DNA of 45,418 bases from assembly GCA_017306155.1 (NCBI GenBank), contig JAFKJB010000025.1, forward strand, positions 1 through 45,418, written 5' to 3'. Both the position numbers and the translations under genes were made by a program. How positions within the stretch are numbered: position 1 is the stretch's first letter; each line of letters opens with the position of its first letter. Below are positions 20,029-27,500 of this stretch, in pieces. The notes beneath the pieces were generated by a model. That model had not been told where the DNA came from and ran no database searches. It worked only from the letters and a program-made list of their open reading frames with translations. The stretch comes from Nitrosospira multiformis (lineage in GTDB: Bacteria; Pseudomonadota; Gammaproteobacteria; Burkholderiales; Nitrosomonadaceae).

Positions 20029-21213
20029 ATGAACTCACCCTCTGATGAATCGACGATCGAATTGAAGGCACCCACCCTTGAGGTTGCCTCACCGATTGCT
20101 ACCGAAAAAATAACTCTCCTCGACACTGAGCCAAGGGAAAGGAGCGCAACGGCTCTCTGGATACTTGCATTCATCGCCATCATTGCTGCGCTATATCTGG
20201 CGCGGGCTTTCCTTGTTCCGCTATTGTTTGGCATCCTGGTAAGCTACACATTAAGCCCGGTAGTGGGCTGGTTTGAACGCTATCGTATTCCCCGGGCGTT
20301 GGGGGCGATATGTGTACTGGGAGTGCTCGTCGGAGGTACTTCCTGGATGATGCTCTCTTTAAGCTCCGATGTGGTAATAATGGCTGAGCAACTTCCGGAG
20401 ACCGCGCGCAAGTTGCGGCAAAGTCTGGACATTTTGCGCGATGGGAACTGGAGCACGTTGCGTCATGTTCAGCAAGCTGCTGATGAACTCCAGCGCGTTG
20501 CTATCGATGCCGGCCTGGAATCAGAAGCAGATCGCTCAGTCATAGTCAAGGAATCGGAGAATAGCACGTGGCTGCGAGATCTTATGCTCACGCAGTCAGC
20601 ATTGCTGGTCGCGTTTACCGCACAAGCCCCGGTAGTATTGCTGCTTACTTATTTCTTGCTGGCTGCAGGCAGCCATTTCCGACGCAAGCTTGTACAGTTT
20701 GTCGGCCCGACGCTTTCTCAGAAGAAAGATGCGGTGCGGATACTTGAAGAAGTGGACAGTCAAATCCAGCGCTACCTCCTTGCCATGTTGATATCGAATG
20801 CTTTAATTGCCGTCATGTCCTGGTTGGCGTTCGAAATGGTGGGACTGAAGCATCCCGCCATATGGGGGGTAGCTGCCGGAGTACTGCATTTTATTCCGTA
20901 TCTGGGAACTGTCGGGGTTGCGCTTGCCTCCGGCATTGCCGCGTTGCTGCAATTTGGATCGCTTGCCCAGGCATTTTTACTGGTAGCGGTATTTCTGCTT
21001 ATTTCAGGCGTAGTGGGAATGGTGTTCACCACATGGCTGCAGGGCAGATTTGCACGCGTGAATCCTGCGGTTCTATTCATCGTACTATTATTCTTCGCCT
21101 GGCTGTGGGGCATAGCAGGTTTACTGCTCGGAGCCCCGTTACTGGCTATTGTCAAAGTAATCTGCGATCGCGTCGAATCGCTCAAACCGGTGGGCGAACT
21201 CCTGGGGCAGTAA
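20029..21213 (+). CDS. AI-2E/TqsA-PerM family transporter
   Basis: A 394-residue polytopic membrane protein. After a polar N-terminus of about 40 residues come paired hydrophobic helices (ALWILAFIAIIAALYLARAFLVPLLFGILVSY), the periplasmic-loop pattern of the family, and the conserved WGVAAGVLHFIPYLGTVGVALASG block. The last helices (VLFIVLLFFAWLWGIAGLLLGAPLLAIVKVICD) are typical. Members export autoinducer-2 or exchange Na+/H+, and the substrate cannot be read from sequence. It is transcribed alone. Confidence 0.88.
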   Translation: MNSPSDESTIELKAPTLEVASPIATEKITLLDTEPRERSATALWILAFIAIIAALYLARAFLVPLLFGILVSYTLSPVVGWFERYRIPRALGAICVLGVLVGGTSWMMLSLSSDVVIMAEQLPETARKLRQSLDILRDGNWSTLRHVQQAADELQRVAIDAGLESEADRSVIVKESENSTWLRDLMLTQSALLVAFTAQAPVVLLLTYFLLAAGSHFRRKLVQFVGPTLSQKKDAVRILEEVDSQIQRYLLAMLISNALIAVMSWLAFEMVGLKHPAIWGVAAGVLHFIPYLGTVGVALASGIAALLQFGSLAQAFLLVAVFLLISGVVGMVFTTWLQGRFARVNPAVLFIVLLFFAWLWGIAGLLLGAPLLAIVKVICDRVESLKPVGELLGQ

Positions 21214-21263
21214 TCAACTTTTGCATTGACGGATGGGCGCCCCCGAAGAGGCAAGGCGCTAGA

Positions 21264-21291
21264 GGCGGCTAATGCAGGGCGGCTAATGCAG
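21264..21291 (+). repeat. Two-copy 14-bp tandem repeat
   Basis: GGCGGCTAATGCAG occurs twice without a gap (21264-21277 and 21278-21291) in the non-coding stretch between the transporter gene and csbD. No further copies are seen nearby. It is probably a small duplication. Confidence 0.8.
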
Positions 21292-21514
21292 CGCTCAAGG
21301 CATGGAACAATAGCGACACTGACACTGCCAACGTTTCGCCGCGAGCTGCCAAGCAACCTAAGGTAATTTTTTAAATGTGGCCTACCGAACAGTATGAGCT
21401 GCTAAAAAACGCTAATCTGATTTCCAATGCCATAACGATTTACTGAAATAACGGCAAATCATTTCAACAACAATGAATCATCTCTTAAATTTCATAGAAA
21501 AAGGAGATCGGCTT

Positions 21515-21700
21515 ATGAATAAGGATCAAGTAAAAGGAACCGCGAAAGACATCGCGGGGAAAATCGAGGAAGAGGCCGGAAGGGTGACAGGAAGTAAAGA
21601 GCATGAGGCCAAGGGCCTTGGCAAACAAGTTGCCGGCAAGGCACAGAAGAAATATGGAGACGCCAAGGAAGCCGTGAAGGACGCGATAGACAAGCTTTGA
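21515..21700 (+). CDS. CsbD-family stress protein
   Basis: A 61-residue, highly charged helical protein beginning MNKDQVKGTAKDIAGKIEE, with the family repeats GK...EEEAGRVTGS and the closing KYGDAKEAVKDAIDKL. CsbD-like proteins accumulate under general stress in many bacteria, and their molecular role is unknown. The frame is open from 21473, but AAAGGAGA lies at the right distance from the ATG at 21515 and the family starts here. A strong terminator follows, so it is a one-gene transcript. Confidence 0.93.
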   Translation: MNKDQVKGTAKDIAGKIEEEAGRVTGSKEHEAKGLGKQVAGKAQKKYGDAKEAVKDAIDKL

Positions 21701-21720
21701 ATCTACTCCCTCCCCTCTCA

Positions 21721-21748
21721 ACCAAAACCCGCTCAGGCGGGTTTTGGT
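21721..21748 (+). terminator. Intrinsic terminator after the csbD-like gene
   Basis: A perfect 12-base stem ACCAAAACCCGC / GCGGGTTTTGGT with the loop TCAG, about 20 bases after the stop codon. The T-rich descending arm (GTTTTGGTTATTT) serves as the U-tract. Confidence 0.9.
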
Positions 21749-21958
21749 TATTTGATCCAGCCTGACGCCTTCCCCCTTCTTTTTTCCGAGAAGGCTTATA
21801 CCACTCCAGAGTTGCCGGCCTGTTGGCTCCGATAAAGATGAACCGACCTATTCCGAGGGTCAAGGGTCAAGGACAGAATACCCATCCACTTCACCTGCAT
21901 TTCGCATTCCTGCCGGCTTTGCTCCCAGGAGCCTCTTTCTTGATAGAGATCAAGGATG

Positions 21959-21986
21959 TTGTCGGGCGTCTCATGCACATTATAAA
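21959..21986 (+). promoter_or_regulatory. Sigma70-like promoter ahead of the 22045 ORF
   Basis: -35 TTGTCG (21959-21964), a 16-base spacer and -10 TATAAA (21981-21986). It lies about 50 bases upstream of the ribosome binding site of the small ORF at 22045. Confidence 0.4.
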
Positions 21987-22044
21987 TTCTGTAACAAGCC
22001 GTCCATACAATCCGTGCTTGCCTTCACTTCAAGGAGCCCGATAA

Positions 22045-22275
22045 ATGGCCAAATATGTTCCCTATGTAAGAACTGAACACGGCTACATAGAACGACGTTC
22101 TTACGCTGTTTTCAACTCCCCGGATAGCAGCTCCAGCAGCAGCGTAGCGCCCTATATCCACGAAGAACAGCTTGTCGGATGGCCCGAATCGAAGGTGTAC
22201 TGGGCTGCTAAAGCTGGACCGAGCGTGGGCCTGGCTCCACTCGACCTCTGCCCGGATCGCGTTCCCGGCCGATAA
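22045..22275 (+). CDS. Small protein of unknown function
   Basis: A 76-residue frame preceded by a good ribosome binding site (AAGGAG, eight bases before ATG) and a plausible promoter. The first half is rich in Tyr, Arg and Ser and contains a run of serines (DSSSSSS); the second half contains HEEQLVGWPES and a Pro-rich end. No family is recognised. The signals around it argue for a real gene; the lack of any motif keeps this moderate. Confidence 0.45.
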   Translation: MAKYVPYVRTEHGYIERRSYAVFNSPDSSSSSSVAPYIHEEQLVGWPESKVYWAAKAGPSVGLAPLDLCPDRVPGR

Positions 22276-22331
22276 CAGGCCGGCAATAAAACCGAAGCGC
22301 TGGCATGCCGCAGCACGTGAACGGGGATCGC

Positions 22332-22799
22332 TTATTCGTTCGAAGGTAGCTTTTCGCTGAGTTCTTCAAGAAAACCTTGCTGCCCAGGGAGAATGCGTCG
22401 CCTTGCTTCGGCGATGTCAAACCACTGCGCGCGGTCCACCTCCGGGAACTCCCGGATTCTGCCGGAGCCTTTCGGCCATTCCATGCTGAACGTATTCGAG
22501 ATCAGCCCGGAGGAGTCCCAATCGCTTTCCGTAGCCCAGGCATCTACCCGCTTTCCGCCGGGTTGCCTGCGCTGTGTAAGTGGGAGGAAGGGACCAGAGG
22601 GACGATGCCCGGTTTCCTCGAAAAACTCCCTCGACGCAGCCTGCAACGGCTCTTCACCCTCCTCGTATTCGCCCTTTGCGATCGACCAGGCGCCGAGATC
22701 CTTGTTTTTCCAGAACGGGCCTCCAGGATGGACAAGCAGAACTTCCAGCCGGCCGCTTCGTCTGCGATAGGGCAGAATGCCCGCGCTTTTCTTACCCAT
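22332..22799 (-). CDS. Nudix hydrolase
   Basis: A 155-residue protein with a complete Nudix box: Gly43-x5-Glu49-x7-Arg57-Glu58-x2-Glu61-Glu62-x-Gly64 (GEYEEGEE, then REFFEETG). The start SAGILPYRRRSGRLEVLLVHP is typical of the subgroup near diadenosine polyphosphate hydrolases and MutT-like proteins. The substrate (a nucleoside diphosphate linked to another group) cannot be assigned. It appears monocistronic on the minus strand. Confidence 0.9.
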   Translation of the reverse strand: MGKKSAGILPYRRRSGRLEVLLVHPGGPFWKNKDLGAWSIAKGEYEEGEEPLQAASREFFEETGHRPSGPFLPLTQRRQPGGKRVDAWATESDWDSSGLISNTFSMEWPKGSGRIREFPEVDRAQWFDIAEARRRILPGQQGFLEELSEKLPSNE

Positions 22800-22910
22800 C
22801 CGATGATGACTCGCCTCCTACAGGATCAATCCGAAGAGCGTGGTAAAGTGGTTTAAAGAGTAGTCAAGAGAAAAACCTGCGGCTATGCGCAGGGGTTCAA
22901 CGAAGTGCGA

Positions 22911-24260
22911 TCAATCGTTCTCCTTTGCCATGCAATCATCCGTTTTGTAATACAAGCCAATCTCTGGCAGTTTCAAGACGAATTTATGCTTCGCGTTCGC
23001 TGATTTCACAAATGGCTGGTTTTGAATGAAATCGATTCTCTCAACCGCGAGACTCTTTTGGATACGCTCCTTATAGGGCGACCAGTCCATATCGGTGTCA
23101 TGAGTATGGATATTGACAACAAGCGTACGCCCGTCATAGGCGACTTGAAAAGCTGTAATTGCCTGAACTTCCCGAAGCAGGTGAGTAAAAAACTCGGAAT
23201 GGACAGTATTGCCCGCCTGGTCAGAAATAACGTCATTCGATCGCCCTATTACGGCAGCAATCAGAGGAAACCCTCTGCCGCACGCACAGGGCTCATCCGA
23301 CATCGTTATCAAGTCGCCCGTATCATACCTGGGAAGAAAGAATGCTTCATTCGATATATCGGTGGAAACGAGACGCCGGTCTTCCAGCACTTCAGGGTAG
23401 CAGCGGTCAGTAATCAAGTGAAACCCTTTCCTCTGCTCGCATTCATAGGCCGATATTCCCGCATCGTGACATCCATATTGACTGAAGCAGGGAACGCCAA
23501 ATGCGCGTTCAATGGTCTCGCGCATGGCGGGCGTCAGATTTTCGGCAGTAGTTACTATTCCTCTCAGAGAAAAGGTCGGACGGTCCGGCCTTGAAAGCAA
23601 ATATTCAGCGAGTTCCTGAACGGCTGATGCATAGCCATATAAAAGACGGTATTTACCTCGCGCGATCTCTCTGGCATAAGCATCCAACCTCTTCGCGCTC
23701 ATTTCGAACGCTGAGAAAAGGCGCGCGTTCATTATTCCATAATAGATATTCTGCTTGATTCCGGAGGTAAAAAGAGATGACCCTGCCAGGATAGCCACGG
23801 GCTCCCCCAGATGATAGCCAGCGGTTCGCCAGCTCAGCAGGATACCGGCCCAGAGATAGGATTGGGATTTGACCCCGGTGACGTAAACAAAAGGCTCTCC
23901 CGTTGAACCCCCTGTTTTCTTACGAAAAATCTTCCCTCCATAGCTTTTGTTCAGGAGAGATTCCCTATTTTCATTTATGAATTTTTTGCCGATGACAGGA
24001 AATTCGGTAATGGATTCATGTTTCTTGTAATAGGGCACATCCCTCATCGAATCGAGGTATGCTTCCAGCATTTTTTTCTGGCGGAACCTGATAACCTCCT
24101 GCGATTCGAACTGGACCGCCTCCAGTTCTTTTAACAGCGTCAAGGATTGGGTACCTCTCATTAGATCGAGCAGTTGGAAGCGCGCTCTCCCAAACCACTT
24201 CTGAACAAGAGTAGAGTCAAAGCCTGCCATCGTCGTTTCCTGCTCGCCGAGACGAAGCAT
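22911..24260 (-). CDS. PaaK/CapK-like adenylate-forming enzyme
   Basis: A protein of about 449 residues in the phenylacetate-CoA ligase/CapK group of the ANL superfamily. It has the phosphate-binding loop KKTGGSTGEPF, an adenine-pocket region YGCHDAG, the conserved PRYDTGDL and a CACGRGFP segment. Relatives occur in aromatic catabolism and, more often, in polysaccharide or surface-modification clusters, where the substrate is unknown. No catabolic or capsule genes are next to it. The frame opens at 24281; I chose the ATG at 24260 because GAGG precedes it by eight bases, and 24230 is also possible (AGGA seven bases before). It is separated from the large upstream gene by a strong terminator. 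Confidence 0.82.
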   Translation of the reverse strand: MLRLGEQETTMAGFDSTLVQKWFGRARFQLLDLMRGTQSLTLLKELEAVQFESQEVIRFRQKKMLEAYLDSMRDVPYYKKHESITEFPVIGKKFINENRESLLNKSYGGKIFRKKTGGSTGEPFVYVTGVKSQSYLWAGILLSWRTAGYHLGEPVAILAGSSLFTSGIKQNIYYGIMNARLFSAFEMSAKRLDAYAREIARGKYRLLYGYASAVQELAEYLLSRPDRPTFSLRGIVTTAENLTPAMRETIERAFGVPCFSQYGCHDAGISAYECEQRKGFHLITDRCYPEVLEDRRLVSTDISNEAFFLPRYDTGDLITMSDEPCACGRGFPLIAAVIGRSNDVISDQAGNTVHSEFFTHLLREVQAITAFQVAYDGRTLVVNIHTHDTDMDWSPYKERIQKSLAVERIDFIQNQPFVKSANAKHKFVLKLPEIGLYYKTDDCMAKEND

Positions 24261-24371
24261 AACTGATGCCTCGCATTGCACACCCGTAGAATCTTTTCCT
24301 TTCCATGTTCCTCCCGGTCATTGGCATTGGTTCCATATCATACATCGGGTAGAGGCGAATCGCCTCCCTCC

Positions 24372-24416
24372 CCTCCGGTTTCGTGAAGGTTTCTGCTTTA
24401 TGCTAAAAACCGGAGG
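24372..24416. repeat. CCTCCGG inverted repeat
   Basis: CCTCCGGTTT (24372-24381) and AAACCGGAGG (24407-24416) form a perfect 10-base inverted repeat with a 25-base loop. Two more direct CCTCCGG copies follow near 24445-24460. It lies between the PaaK/CapK-like gene and the terminator of the MACPF gene and could be an operator or mRNA structure for the former. Confidence 0.6.
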
Positions 24417-24482
24417 AAGCAACTGAAGAAACAGTCTTACAAATCCTCCGGTTCCTCCGGGATGATGGATGGTATTGATATC

Positions 24483-24510
24483 AAAAAAAGAGCGTCCACC
24501 CGGGACGCTC
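24483..24510 (-). terminator. Intrinsic terminator of the MACPF/P47-like gene
   Basis: On the minus strand, GAGCGTCC / GGACGCTC (24510-24503 and 24497-24490) forms an eight-base stem with a five-base loop, followed directly by seven T residues (24489-24483). It lies 23 bases after the stop codon of the large gene. Confidence 0.92.
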
Positions 24511-24533
24511 AAAGTGGAGAGTTTTTCTCGTTC

Positions 24534-27500
24534 CTAGGATTTTGCCGAGTTGAAGTTGCCCAGGAGAATCAGGTCGCCCGGCACGGCGCAACTGCTGAAC
24601 GAAATGTAGTTGTTTGATGGGAACAGCAGGTTCTTCAGCGCGAATACCGAAATGGAATCGAACTGGATGGACAGCTTTTCCGCAATCTGCGTCGGCACCT
24701 GGCTCTGTATCTGCTGGTTGACCTGCGCGGCCAGATCGTCTGAGCCGCTAGGGCCGCCTCCGGAAAGATGCCCACTGACAATGACCCCCTGACCCGAAGT
24801 CTTGATCTCGATGGTCTGGTTGCGCCCGCTTCCACCCACACTCAGCGGCAACGCAGCTTTCGCCTCGATTGTCACGTCCGTTGCCAGCTTGGAATCGCTG
24901 CAGCGGGGGTCGCAATTCCACAGGCAGGGATAGTAAGACGTGCAGGCACGCTGGTTGTATTGCAGGGATTGCCCGCGCGACCCGCTGTAATACATCTGCC
25001 CGTTTGGCTGCACGATAATGGTAGTGTCCGCCAGTGACCAGGAGACGTCGTTTCCGCCCGGAATCGAGTAGGTATACTCGGTGATCGATCCACTGCCGTG
25101 ACCGCTGCTGGTGGACGAGGTGTGGTTGAGTTTGCTCAGGTTCACGCTGCCAGTGACGCTGGCGCTGGTGAACTTGGCCGACCATGCCTTGGCCGAGCTT
25201 CCGGGATCCACCCCTTGCAGCGCCCAGCCATTGTTTCTCAAACTTTGCGGAAGCACATCCTTGAATATCAGCGCCGAGCGGACCATCATGCTGTTACTCT
25301 GTCCCTGCGGAATCGGCTCGGGGATATTGTTCAGGAAAGCCTGGGAGTAATTCAGTGCTGCCCGTCCCCCCGTCATGATGAAGAGCTGCAGCATCTCGTT
25401 ATTGCCCGGTGTCTGAAGCGGCTTGAAGATAAAATCGCTTGGCTTGAGTGACTCCAGCGTGGGAATAGCGGTCAGATCGAGCTGGTTGATCAGGTAGACC
25501 ACGGGATTATTGACGAAATATTCCTTCACTGCCTTGTTGAATTCCACCTTGGTTGCGTCGCTCAGATCGAGGTTACTGATCGAGAACGTTCCCTCCTTCA
25601 TGTCGAGCTGAACTCTCAAGACATTGTGATTGCTGTTGTCAATCTTGACCGTTCCGGCCACCTTGGCCAGCTGGATCACCGCCGTCAAGGTTTCACCGCC
25701 GATAGATTGGGGAATATCGCACTGTTCAGGAAGTGATCCCACTTTCGAACAACGCTGCACAGAGCCGTTCAAAACCTCCATTTTCAACATCGCGGTATTG
25801 TTGTTATTGATGCTGAAATCTAGAAGAGGGTAGCCGTATTCGATGGTAAAGCGGTTGATCACGGTCACATCGCCCGGATATTTCTCCGAGGTGTTGACAA
25901 CGATTCTGTTTTTGTAGGCCGTATCCTTTTTCAAGGCTTCGTACTGATCCTTCAGCGCTCTGTTGATTTCTTCCAGATTCATGTTGAACACCACATCCCA
26001 GCCGTTGGTGCAGCTTCCCTGCGCGTACATCTGCTTCAGCAATGTGTCTGCAGAGGGGAGAGCTGGAGCCGCAGCGAGCAGCGGGCGGAAACCTTCAGCC
26101 GCCGGGGCCGCAAGCACCGGGGGCAAGCCTGATGCAAGCAGGCGGCTCAATGCGCGGCGCTGCATGATTTTCTGCGCATCCGCAATTCTTGCTTCCAGCA
26201 CGAAGGACAACCGGATCGTCAAACTATCGCCATTGAACCGAAGGCCCTTGTTCGTGCTCGTGTTCGGCAGCGAAATCTCCCAGATGGAAAAGGGCGTCAC
26301 CCGGCTTACGCCTTCAGACCAGGATTGCCCCCCGTCGGAAAACCTGGGCGAGTTGTCGGGGGCGTTATAGTTGTATATGCGCTCGCGCCACGGCGTGCGG
26401 AATGTCAGCGGGTCACGATGCAGGTTGCGGTCGTGAAAGGGGGTTCCGCCATAGGCCAGGCGCAGCAGATAAGTACCGCTTTCGGTCGACCTGACACCTT
26501 CCACGGAAGCAACCACGGAAACGATCCTGGCATTGACGTATTGGTAGAACGCCGGCGCATCCAGGAAGATGGTAGTGCGAAAGATATTGCCGCCAGTCAA
26601 TTCCTCTGGCTTCACTCCTTCGATAACGTATTCGATCGGCCTGGTTCGTGTGACCTGATACTGCGCAAGCAGGGATTTGGCCTCCAGCGTGGCGGCTTTC
26701 TGCTGAACCACCGCGGCGCTGAATTTCAGCAGGCTGTACGCCAGCACGGGCGTGGCGGGCTGGAGGTTGGCATATTGCAGCGCCAGGTCCTGCATCAGGA
26801 ATGCCTTGGCAAGAATCGTGAGCATCTGGTTCTGGATGAATGTCAGGTGCCCGGTCAACGCCACCAGATCGATTGCGGAACGGTCCAGGTCCTTCACCTG
26901 GGCAGGATGCAGCTTCTGCCGCAGTTCCTCCAGCCGTTTTGCCTGACGGCTGTTGATCTCTTTCTGCTTCTGGTTGGTATAGATATCCCGTTGCAGGACG
27001 TGCAAGGCGGACTCAGCGCCGGTTACGGCCTTGCCGCGGAGTACCATCGTGGCAAAAACCGCTTGCAGGCTTGCCTTCTCCGGCTTGATGTCCGGGCCCG
27101 ATGCCATGATCTGGTTGAACTGGATCGACATTTCGTCCCAGGAAAGCATCGACGGATTGCCGAACTGCGCATCATCCAGATCATCCAGCGCGTGCTGGGC
27201 GTTTTCCAGCCCCTTGGCCCCGGTGCTCGCACCGGTATAGAGCTTGGACAGGGCGTTGAGCACATTCAGCGTCTTCTGGATGCGCTGCACGGTGAGGCCA
27301 AGGTCTTTCACTGCGGAGATGGAAGATGCTGGGACGGCGATGGAAGTGCCAAGGCTGAACAGATTGGTGGCCACTTCCAGGCCGAACTTGATCGCTTCCA
27401 TGGTTTGCCACTGCTGCACCGCGGATTTATATTTCTGTACCGCAAGGTTCACTTCTCCCTGGGCTTCGAACAGTGAGGCGCGCAAGTCGTTGATCTTGTT

